From Limnochordales bacterium (lineage in GTDB: Bacteria; Bacillota; Limnochordia; Limnochordales; DUMU01), in assembly GCA_014896315.1 (NCBI GenBank), contig JADBKP010000011.1, positions 1-64,000 of the forward strand: a stretch of DNA of 64,000 nucleotides, in the 5' to 3' direction. Below the pieces are notes generated by a model. That model ran no database searches, was not told where the DNA came from, and worked only from the letters and a program-made list of their open reading frames with translations. Of this stretch, positions 16,383 to 24,553 are shown in pieces. The translations under genes were made by a program, and so were the position numbers. How positions within the stretch are numbered: position 1 is the stretch's first letter; every line of letters begins with the position of its first letter.

Positions 16383-17375
16383 GTGAGAATAGGAATTGTC
16401 GGCCTGGCCCTTTCGCATCCATACGCTTTTGCCAACCTGGCGATCCAGGAGGGCGAGAGCGTTGTCGCCGTCTGGGACGAGTCACCGGAGAAGCGGGAAG
16501 AGCTGGCCGCACGTTTGGGGGCGCGAGCTGTGGATGATCCCGACCTGATGCTACCCGGTCGGGAGGTGGCTGTTGACGCCGTTTTCGTTTGCACGAAGAG
16601 CGGACAGCATGCCAGATACGCGTTGCCGTTTCTTGCGGCAGGTGTGCCTACCTTCGTGGACAAGGCTTTGGCCACCAACGTGGAGGACGCTCGGGCCCTC
16701 CTCGAGGCTGGGTCGCGGCCCGGCCGGCTGCTCATGTCCACGTCGGCCATCCGCTACGCTCCTGCACACGTAGCTCTGCGCGAGCAAGTGCTCGCTGGCC
16801 GATTGGGCAAGACGGTATGGGCCGAAGCCCTGGTTGCTCACGACATCAAGGGTTACATGGAAGGTTTTTCGAGGTGGCAGGATAGCGTGCCCGAAGGTGG
16901 CGGCTCCATTATTAATATGGGAATCCACGGAGTTGAGCCCCTGGTCTCTGTCTGGGGCGGCGATTTTGAGAGTGTTTTCTGCCAGGCTTCCCGTCTGATT
17001 TATACACAAAGCCAATCGGAAGATACGGCAGTTATTCAGATTCGCTACAAGGATGGCCGCCTGGCCAGTGTCCATGTGCTCTGTAGCAGCAGCGTGCATG
17101 GATATCATCTGCGTGTCCAGGGGGAGAAGGGTTTTCTGGCTGCGGCTGCTCCCAGCGGTTTGCTGGTGGGGCTGAATGGGACCTGGTCGGGCAACGGTGA
17201 CGGGAATGTGGAATATGGGTATAAGGAAACAGTTCACCGGTTCCTGGAAGGGGTACGGCGGGGAGAGATGCCCATCCCTCTGACCGAGACTGCCGCAGTC
17301 ATCTCTATCCTGCTGGCAGCTCGCCTCTCCGCCGCCGCAGGACGACCGGTGACCCGGGAGGAAATTGGACTCTAG
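16383..17375 (+). CDS. Gfo/Idh/MocA family oxidoreductase
   Basis: VRIGIVGLALSHPYAFANLAIQEGESVVAVWDESPEKREELAARLG...VDAVFVCTKSGQHARYALPFLAAGVPTFVDKALATNVEDARALLEA. Confidence 0.88.
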   Translation: MRIGIVGLALSHPYAFANLAIQEGESVVAVWDESPEKREELAARLGARAVDDPDLMLPGREVAVDAVFVCTKSGQHARYALPFLAAGVPTFVDKALATNVEDARALLEAGSRPGRLLMSTSAIRYAPAHVALREQVLAGRLGKTVWAEALVAHDIKGYMEGFSRWQDSVPEGGGSIINMGIHGVEPLVSVWGGDFESVFCQASRLIYTQSQSEDTAVIQIRYKDGRLASVHVLCSSSVHGYHLRVQGEKGFLAAAAPSGLLVGLNGTWSGNGDGNVEYGYKETVHRFLEGVRRGEMPIPLTETAAVISILLAARLSAAAGRPVTREEIGL

Positions 17376-17550
17376 CGATATGCTGCCAGCAGGTAAGGGA
17401 AACGGAGGGGTAGCCAGAAAGTGTAATTGGGGCGGGAAGATTGACCGGGAAGGGGATGGACTGACTCAGGAGGAAGTAATCTAGGTGCCTTATCACCGCT
17501 GACGTGTTGATTATTGAACGGCTGGCGTAGCTCGGGGGGGATAGGTAGGT

Positions 17551-20535
17551 ATGCAGGAGATGGTCGGCTTGTGGAGACGCCTGCACCACAGCCGCTGGCC
17601 GCTGCTCCTGGTGGTGGCAGCTGTTGCGGCCGTTGGGTTCTGGCAAGTACAGGCCCAAAACGGGAGTGAGGCGGTGGCGGAGACCGAGACAGTGGACGAG
17701 ATAGTCACATTTACCCTGGAGAAGACCTACGACGAAAAGAAAACGGAATGGGACAAGCAGGGCGTAAAGGACACCCAGGGTGTTTCCATCACCATTCCGG
17801 GGATCCGCTATGTGGCGGTTAGCGATCCGGGTGCGGTGAAGGTGATAGACGACCCTGAGGGTCAGCGGGGAAAGGTTCTGCTTTGGGACCAAGATGAGAG
17901 CTGGGTCGAGTGGGAAGTCACCGTACCCGAGTCCGGCTACTACCAGATCAGCATTGATTATTACATGCCACCCGGAAAGAAGTCGTCGGGCGAGCGTGAC
18001 CTGATGATCGATGGGGAATACCCCTTCCGGGAAGCCAAGCGTTTCACCTTCCATCGCATGTGGAGGGATGCGGCTCCTCCGCGCAAAGACAGCCGCGGCA
18101 ACCACATCCGCCCGGGGCAGGAGGAGGTTTTTGGCTGGCAAACGGCCCGGTTGGAGGACAGCCGGCGTCTCGTCCTTGAGCCGCTGCGCTTCTATCTGAC
18201 CGCGGGAACGCATCGCCTGCGCATGGGAGCCCTGCGCGAGCCGATGATCATCGGCAGCATTAAAGTGCACTCCCCTGTGGTCTTGCCTACCTACGCCGAG
18301 AAGCTGGCTGAGTGGAAGGCAGCCGGTTTCCGTCCCGCCCGCAGCCTGGTGAAAGTGCAGGCGGAGGAGGCAACCCTCAAGTCGCAGCAGACACTGCGCC
18401 GGGAGTATACTTCGGATCCTCTTCAGGAGCCGCCGGCCAAGGGTAAGATCATTCTTAATGCTTTTGGTGCCTGGCGCTGGCGCTTTGCCGGTGACTGGGC
18501 CGAATGGGTTTTCGATGTGCCGGAGGACGGCCTCTACGAGCTGAACCTGAGGGTATGGCAGGGGTACGAGGACGGTCTGCCTGTCTATCGCCGTCTCTAC
18601 ATCGACGGTGAGATACCCTTCCAGGAGGCCAACGCCATCCCGGTGCCTTACAACCGCAGGCAGCAGATTTGGCGGGTAGGCGCAGTGAAGCCGGGCGACG
18701 AGCCTTACCTCTTCGCCTTGACCAAGGGGCGGCACGTGATCAGGTTAGAAGTGAGCGTCGGCCCGCTGGCGCAGACGGTTCGCACGATCGAGGAAGTCTC
18801 CCAGAGGCTCTCCATATTCAACCGGGAAGTGGTCATGGTTACCGGACCGCAGCCGGACCCCAACTTCGAGTACCGGATTGAGACCATCATTCCCGATCTG
18901 ATTGACCGGTTGAACGCCACTGCGGCGCTGCTGGAAAACGAAGTGACGCGAATGACCAAGGCGGTAGGGCGCCGGCCCGCTGCAGCCAACACGCTGGCGA
19001 TGGTAGCCGACCAGCTGCGCAACATGGCGAAGAACCCGGATATCATCACGAAACCGGGTGGTATCAAGAGCTTCGGCGACAACCAGACGAGCCTTAGCCA
19101 GTGGTCCCTCAACCTGCAGAATCAACCGCTCGAGGTCGACTGGTTGGCCCTTGCGCCGCCTGGGCACAAGTGGCCGCGGGCCGGGGCGAATGCTCTTGAC
19201 CAGGCAAAACGGGCTGCGGGCGACCTGATCGCCTCGTTCGGGAAGGACTACGGCCAGATAGGTGATGTGTATGAAGGTCAGGAGCCGCTGAAAGTCTGGG
19301 TTGGCCGCGGGCGTGAGTGGGCCGAGATCATCAAACAGATGGCTGACGACGACTTTACGCCCAAGACGGGTATTCCTGTCAACATCAACATTCTCCCGGC
19401 CGGCCAGCTGGGTATCGGCGGTCTCAACCCGATGTTGCTTGCGGCCGTCACCGGTGATACCCCCGATGTGGCTCTGGGTGCGGCCTCCAACCTGCCGGTG
19501 GAGTTCGCCATGCGCGGGCAGATGACCGCCCTCGATGAGTTCCCCGATTATGAGGAAATACGGAAGCGGTTCCGCCCCGGAGCGCTGATTCCCTACTACT
19601 ATCAGGGCCATGTGTACGGGCTTCCGGAGCAGCAGGACTTCCAGATGCTCTTCTATCGCATCGATGTTCTGCAGCTGCTCGGGCTCAAGGTACCGAACAC
19701 CTGGCAAGAAGTGTATGAGATGATTCCTGACCTGCAGGCGAACGGGCTCGACTTCTACTATCCGTCACCTGCCTCGGTCGGTGATATCGGCGGTTTCACG
19801 CCCTTCCTTTACCAGCTAGGCGGTGAGTACTACACGCCGGACGGCCTCAGATCGGCGTTGAACACCCCGCAGGCGCATGCGGCCTTCAAGGAGTGGACCG
19901 AGCTTTGGACCAACTACAAGATCCCGCTCCAGGCCGACTTCTACAACCGCATGCGTACTGGCTTGATGCCGATCGGCGTGGCGGGATATGGTCTCTACAC
20001 GTCCCTCGTAACAGCAGCACCGGAGCTTGCCGGCTGGTGGGGCATGGCGCCGCTGCCGGGCCATGTGCGGGATGGGCGCATCGACCGCACCACGGCCGGT
20101 GGCAGCACGGCGGTCATCATCTTCAAGATCGAGGATGAGAAGCGCCGCCAGCAAGCATGGGAGTTCGTCAAGTGGTGGACCAGCGAAGAGACGCAGATAC
20201 GTTTTGGTAACGAGGTGGAGGGCCTGCTTGGCGCTGGCGCCCGCTGGAACTCCGCCAACGTCGAAGCGATGAAAGGTCTGCCCTGGCCGAATAAGGACCT
20301 GCAGGCTATCCTCGAGCAATGGCGCTGGCTGAAAGAAGTGCCGGTGGTGCTTGGCGGCTACTTCACCGGGCGCCATGTCAGCAACGCCTGGAACCGTACG
20401 GTCATCAGCGGCATGTTGCCGCGGGAGTCCCTCGAGCTTGCTGTCAAGGACATTGACCGGGAGCTCTTGGCCAAGCAGCAGGAGTTCGGTATTACCCCGG
20501 AGACTGCCAAGCAGCTCTACCTCGGAGAGGAGTGA
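17551..20535 (+). CDS. Very large extracellular solute-binding protein with N-terminal CBM6/35-like beta-sandwich regions
   Basis: Signal/TM N-terminus; two CBM-like blocks (DESWVEWEVTVPESGYYQISIDYY...; GDWAEWVFDVPEDGLYELNLRVWQG); C-terminal SBP (MLLAAVTGDTPDVALGAASNLPVEFAMRGQMTALDEF...YGLPEQQDFQMLFYRIDVLQLLGL). Confidence 0.85.
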   Translation: MQEMVGLWRRLHHSRWPLLLVVAAVAAVGFWQVQAQNGSEAVAETETVDEIVTFTLEKTYDEKKTEWDKQGVKDTQGVSITIPGIRYVAVSDPGAVKVIDDPEGQRGKVLLWDQDESWVEWEVTVPESGYYQISIDYYMPPGKKSSGERDLMIDGEYPFREAKRFTFHRMWRDAAPPRKDSRGNHIRPGQEEVFGWQTARLEDSRRLVLEPLRFYLTAGTHRLRMGALREPMIIGSIKVHSPVVLPTYAEKLAEWKAAGFRPARSLVKVQAEEATLKSQQTLRREYTSDPLQEPPAKGKIILNAFGAWRWRFAGDWAEWVFDVPEDGLYELNLRVWQGYEDGLPVYRRLYIDGEIPFQEANAIPVPYNRRQQIWRVGAVKPGDEPYLFALTKGRHVIRLEVSVGPLAQTVRTIEEVSQRLSIFNREVVMVTGPQPDPNFEYRIETIIPDLIDRLNATAALLENEVTRMTKAVGRRPAAANTLAMVADQLRNMAKNPDIITKPGGIKSFGDNQTSLSQWSLNLQNQPLEVDWLALAPPGHKWPRAGANALDQAKRAAGDLIASFGKDYGQIGDVYEGQEPLKVWVGRGREWAEIIKQMADDDFTPKTGIPVNINILPAGQLGIGGLNPMLLAAVTGDTPDVALGAASNLPVEFAMRGQMTALDEFPDYEEIRKRFRPGALIPYYYQGHVYGLPEQQDFQMLFYRIDVLQLLGLKVPNTWQEVYEMIPDLQANGLDFYYPSPASVGDIGGFTPFLYQLGGEYYTPDGLRSALNTPQAHAAFKEWTELWTNYKIPLQADFYNRMRTGLMPIGVAGYGLYTSLVTAAPELAGWWGMAPLPGHVRDGRIDRTTAGGSTAVIIFKIEDEKRRQQAWEFVKWWTSEETQIRFGNEVEGLLGAGARWNSANVEAMKGLPWPNKDLQAILEQWRWLKEVPVVLGGYFTGRHVSNAWNRTVISGMLPRESLELAVKDIDRELLAKQQEFGITPETAKQLYLGEE

Positions 20536-21494
20536 CGTACGTGGCAACGGCAAGTCAAGTAGTCGAAAGAGTGGGGGTCCGCCCGGCACCCGGGCGGATC
20601 GCCCGCCTGATCGAGCAGATGCGCAAGGAAAAGGTTGCCTATCTTTTCCTTGCACCCTATGCAATCGTGTTCTTTGTCTTCACGATCTTGCCGGTCTTGA
20701 CCGCCATCGGCCTGAGCTTTACGTACTACAACATGCTGCAGCCACCCAAATGGATCGGCCTGACCAATTACCGCCTGCTTCTGCTTGACGACAGTGTCTT
20801 CCTCATCGGGGTGAAGAATACCCTCTACTTTGCGATCATTGCCGGGCCGGTCAGCTTTGTTGCCTGTTTCCTCTTTGCCTGGCTGATCAACATGCAGAAG
20901 GCCCGCAAGCCGCTGACTCTGATCTTCTACGCACCTTCGCTGGTAAGCGGTATTGCGATGGGGCTCATTGCCAGCTACTTCCTGTCGGGCGACCGTTACG
21001 GGTTGCTCAATGATTTCCTGATAAGAATCGGAGCAATCAGCACGCCAATTCAGTTCCTTAGGGACGCGCGGCTGATCATGCCCTTCATCATCCTGGTTCA
21101 GCTCTACATGAGCCTCGGAAATGGCTTCCTTGTCAACATCGCGGGTCTGCAAAACGTCGACAAGACCCTTTACGAGGCGGCCGCTCTAGACGGCGTCGGT
21201 ACGAAGTTACAGGAGATGTGGTACATAACGGTACCACTGATGAAGCCGCAGCTTCTCTTCAACGCCGTCATGGCGATCGTATCGTCGTTTAACGTGTTTG
21301 GGATCGCGCTGGCTATGGTCGGCTTGCCGAGCTGGCAGTACGCGGGTCATACAATCGTGGCACACATGTACGACTACGCCTTCATCCGCTTCTCGCTCGG
21401 GTACGCGTCGGCGGTGGCGGTGATCCTCTTCATATTCACCTTCACCCTCAACCGCATCGTCATGCGTATTCTGTCGACCCGGGGTGACTATTGA
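20532..21494 (+). CDS. Sugar ABC transporter permease (MalF-like)
   Basis: AYLFLAPYAIVFFVFTILPVLTAIGLSFTYYNMLQPPKWIGLTNYRLL; EAA loop LYEAAALDGVGTKLQEMWYITVPLMKP. Confidence 0.93.
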   Translation: MTYVATASQVVERVGVRPAPGRIARLIEQMRKEKVAYLFLAPYAIVFFVFTILPVLTAIGLSFTYYNMLQPPKWIGLTNYRLLLLDDSVFLIGVKNTLYFAIIAGPVSFVACFLFAWLINMQKARKPLTLIFYAPSLVSGIAMGLIASYFLSGDRYGLLNDFLIRIGAISTPIQFLRDARLIMPFIILVQLYMSLGNGFLVNIAGLQNVDKTLYEAAALDGVGTKLQEMWYITVPLMKPQLLFNAVMAIVSSFNVFGIALAMVGLPSWQYAGHTIVAHMYDYAFIRFSLGYASAVAVILFIFTFTLNRIVMRILSTRGDY

Positions 21495-21564
21495 TGCAGC
21501 CAACGGAAGCAGCGTACCGGGGGTCCATTAGGCGAATCGGCTTGGAAGCGGAGGAGGAGAGAGA

Positions 21565-22449
21565 GTGAGTACCTACGGTCTCTACTACGGTATCAAACCA
21601 GTGCGGCGGAAGGGATGGAGCTTCGGCCAGATCGTCCTCTTCCTGTTTCTGATGGGCCTGGCTGCCTTCATGATGCTTCCGCTGGTCTTCGTAGTGGTCA
21701 ACGCGCTCAAGCCTCTGGATGAGTTGTTGCTCTTCCCCCCGAGGTTCTGGGTGCAGCGGCCAACGTTGAGCAACTTCGGTGACCTGTTGTTGGCTACATC
21801 GGCCACGACAGTCCCGTTTGTTCGCTATATCTTCAACAGTGTCATTGTTTCCGTGTCGGTCGTGGTCCTGACCATCCTTATCGGGAGCATGGCCGCTTAT
21901 GCGCTTTCCAATAAACACAAGTTCCCGGGGCAGGAGCTCTTCTTCGTCCTTGTAGTCTCATCGCTTATGTTCGCCTCGGAAGTGACCTCGATTCCCCGGT
22001 ACCTGATCGTCAACAAGTTGGGGTGGATCGATCACTACTGGGCACTCATCATCCCACCCTTGGCCGGAGGCTACGGGGTCTTCCTGATGAAGCAGTTTAT
22101 TGATCAGGTTCCGCGGGAGATCATCGAAGCTGCTATCATTGATGGCGCTAGCGACTGGACGATTTTCTGGAAGCTGATCATGCCGGGAGCCCAGTCGGCC
22201 TGGGCGACGCTGGGGATCACCCAGTTCGTCGCTACGTGGAATGATGCCTTCAGCGCCCTCATCTTTACCCGGACAGAGGTCATGAAGACGCTCCCGCTCA
22301 TGTTGCAGACGGTAGGCGGCGGATCGATTGCCCGGGCGGGCGCGGGGGCGGCGGCCACCTTCTTGATGATCTTCCCGCCCATCATCATCTTCGTCTTCCT
22401 GCAGTCGCGGGTTGTCGAAAGCATGGCCTACTCTGGAATCAAGTCGTAG
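21565..22449 (+). CDS. Carbohydrate ABC transporter permease (MalG-like)
   Basis: FGQIVLFLFLMGLAAFMMLPLVFVVVNALKPLDELLLFPPRFWVQRPTLSNF; EAA loop IIEAAIIDGASDWTIFWKLIMPGAQS. Confidence 0.93.
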   Translation: MSTYGLYYGIKPVRRKGWSFGQIVLFLFLMGLAAFMMLPLVFVVVNALKPLDELLLFPPRFWVQRPTLSNFGDLLLATSATTVPFVRYIFNSVIVSVSVVVLTILIGSMAAYALSNKHKFPGQELFFVLVVSSLMFASEVTSIPRYLIVNKLGWIDHYWALIIPPLAGGYGVFLMKQFIDQVPREIIEAAIIDGASDWTIFWKLIMPGAQSAWATLGITQFVATWNDAFSALIFTRTEVMKTLPLMLQTVGGGSIARAGAGAAATFLMIFPPIIIFVFLQSRVVESMAYSGIKS

Positions 22450-22471
22450 AGCAGAGGGGGGTCGAACGTAC

Positions 22472-23932
22472 ATGAGTCGGAAAACGCAACTGAAAAGGTG
22501 GGCAGCCGGACTCACCCTCCTCCTGGCTATAGCAAGTCTGGCCGGAAAGGCGGAGGGTGCAGCCCAATACATGTCCTACACGCTGGACTGGCGCAACCGC
22601 CGGGTGGCTGCACCCCTGGGTTACGTTGTAGAAGATGTGCTGACGGGCATCGGACAACTGGAGGAACCGATGCGGGCGCCGCAGGACCTCTTCCTGGACC
22701 GGGAAGAGAACCTGTGGATAGCGGATACCGATGGCAACCGCATCATCAAGATGACACGAACCGGTGAGGTCCTGCTGACCATCACCGAGGCCGATGGTGT
22801 GCCGCTTTTCGGACCGCAGGGCGTATTCGTTGACGATCAAACGGGCGAGATATATATCGCCGACACCGGCAACAAGCGAATCGTGCGGCTCAACCCCGAC
22901 CTGTCGGTGAACAAGATCTACGGAGCGCCCAAGTCGCTGAAGCTAGGTCCGGATTTTAACTTCCAGCCGACCAAGATCGTTGTCGACAAGAGCGGCAACA
23001 TGTTCATCGTGAACGGCGGCGACTTCCACGGCTTCCTCCAGATGGACTCGAGGGGGCGCTTCCGTCAGTGGTTCGGAGCAAACAAGGTGCCGTTCAGCAT
23101 TACGCGTGTGCTGACGCGTATCTTCGCCTCCGAGCAGCAGCGGCAACAGTTGACCCGCGTACTACCGCCGCCACCGAGTAATGCGTTCTTGCATCCAAGC
23201 GGCTACATGTACGTGACCAGTGCGTTTGCGACCACGTCGCAGATCAAAAAGCTGAACGCAGTGGGGAGCAACTCCTTCCCGGAGCAGTTCTACGGCGAGG
23301 TACGGGTAGAAAACTGGACCCTGGTGCGGCCGCAGTTTGTGGATGTTGCCGTCGACCAGAACGACATTGTCAGTGCCCTGGACGCTAACACCGGCCGCGT
23401 TTACCAGTATGACCAGGACGGCAATACGCTGCTTGTCTTCGGTGGGCAGGGAGATCAGCGAGGTGTGTTTAAGTATCCAAGCAGCCTGGTGGTGGACTCC
23501 CGCGGCTGGCTGTACGTACTGGATAACCAGCGAAACGATATTCAAGTCTTCCGGCCCACTGAGTTTGCCCAGCTGGTACATAGGGCCAGCGACCTCTACT
23601 ACAAGGGCGAGTACCAGGCGGCGGCCGAACTGTGGCGCCGGGTGCTCGACATGAATACCAACTACGAGCTGGCGCACAAAGGAATCGCCCGGAACTACTA
23701 CAAGGACGGGGAGTACCGGAAGGCGATGATCGAATACCGCCTGGCCCACGACAAGGCCGGTTACTCCATGGCCTTTGCGGAGCTGCGCAAGGAGTGGGCG
23801 CGTGCACACTTCCCGCTGCTCATCGGCCTGGTACTTCTGACAATACTGGTCCTTGTCGGTATTGGTGTCGCGATCACGCTATACGTCCGCGCCGGGTGGC
23901 GCCGGCCAGGACAAGCGGTGGAGGAGGCGTAA
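22472..23932 (+). CDS. NHL-repeat beta-propeller protein with TPR segment and C-terminal TM helix
   Basis: APQDLFLDREENLWIADTDGNRIIKM, GPQGVFVDDQTGEIYIADTGNKRIVRL, YPSSLVVDSRGWLYVLDNQRNDIQVF; YYKGEYQAAAELWRRVLDMNTNYELAHKGIARNYYKDGEYRKAMIEYRLA; TM LLIGLVLLTILVLVGIGVAITLYV. Confidence 0.88.
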   Translation: MSRKTQLKRWAAGLTLLLAIASLAGKAEGAAQYMSYTLDWRNRRVAAPLGYVVEDVLTGIGQLEEPMRAPQDLFLDREENLWIADTDGNRIIKMTRTGEVLLTITEADGVPLFGPQGVFVDDQTGEIYIADTGNKRIVRLNPDLSVNKIYGAPKSLKLGPDFNFQPTKIVVDKSGNMFIVNGGDFHGFLQMDSRGRFRQWFGANKVPFSITRVLTRIFASEQQRQQLTRVLPPPPSNAFLHPSGYMYVTSAFATTSQIKKLNAVGSNSFPEQFYGEVRVENWTLVRPQFVDVAVDQNDIVSALDANTGRVYQYDQDGNTLLVFGGQGDQRGVFKYPSSLVVDSRGWLYVLDNQRNDIQVFRPTEFAQLVHRASDLYYKGEYQAAAELWRRVLDMNTNYELAHKGIARNYYKDGEYRKAMIEYRLAHDKAGYSMAFAELRKEWARAHFPLLIGLVLLTILVLVGIGVAITLYVRAGWRRPGQAVEEA

Positions 23933-23933
23933 G

Positions 23934-24539
23934 ATGAACACTTTTCGCATGGCGATGGCTGTGCTCTTCCATCCCAGCGACGTTTTCTATGAGGTGAAGC
24001 AGAATAACCACCTCATAGCCGGGCTGTGGATGATGCTCGCCTTCCTGGTGATTCGCTTCGTGAACATCTTCGTCACCGCCTACCACTTCCGGACGGTCGA
24101 TCCAGAGGAAGGGAGTCTCCTGTTTGAGATTGCGCGAGTTTTGCTGCCGACGCTGACGTTCGTTCTGGCGCAGTACGCTATCACCACCATCTCCGATGGC
24201 GAGGGCTTTATCGGCCAGGTCTTTGTTGGTACGTTCCTGTCGATGGCTCCCTACGTGGTCTTCTCGCTGCCGCTGGCAGCCCTCACGAACGTCCTCACCC
24301 TGGCGGAGGGGGGCGTGGTCGGTTGGATTCAGCTCATCATATACGGATGGTGTTTCGTGCTCCTGGTCTCAATGACGCAAACCATTCACAACTATGATTT
24401 TGGCCGGGCGATGGCAATCCTTGGCCTTACACTCCTGGTCATGCTGCTGGTGTGGGCGGTGATCATGCTGCTTTACGCCCTTTCGGACCAGGTAGTACGG
24501 TTCATCAACGAAGTCATTGTCGAGCTGTCCGTTCGGTAA
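23934..24539 (+). CDS. YIP1 family membrane protein
   Basis: MNTFRMAMAVLFHPSDVFYEVKQNNHLIAGLWMMLAFLVIRFVNIF... five or so hydrophobic segments, Yip1-like layout. Confidence 0.75.
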   Translation: MNTFRMAMAVLFHPSDVFYEVKQNNHLIAGLWMMLAFLVIRFVNIFVTAYHFRTVDPEEGSLLFEIARVLLPTLTFVLAQYAITTISDGEGFIGQVFVGTFLSMAPYVVFSLPLAALTNVLTLAEGGVVGWIQLIIYGWCFVLLVSMTQTIHNYDFGRAMAILGLTLLVMLLVWAVIMLLYALSDQVVRFINEVIVELSVR

Positions 24540-24553
24540 GGGGGGATACGGGC

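Noticed and set aside
17305-18735. 476-aa minus-strand ORF opposite the large SBP
   Set aside because: Antisense to a convincing coding gene; no domain recognised
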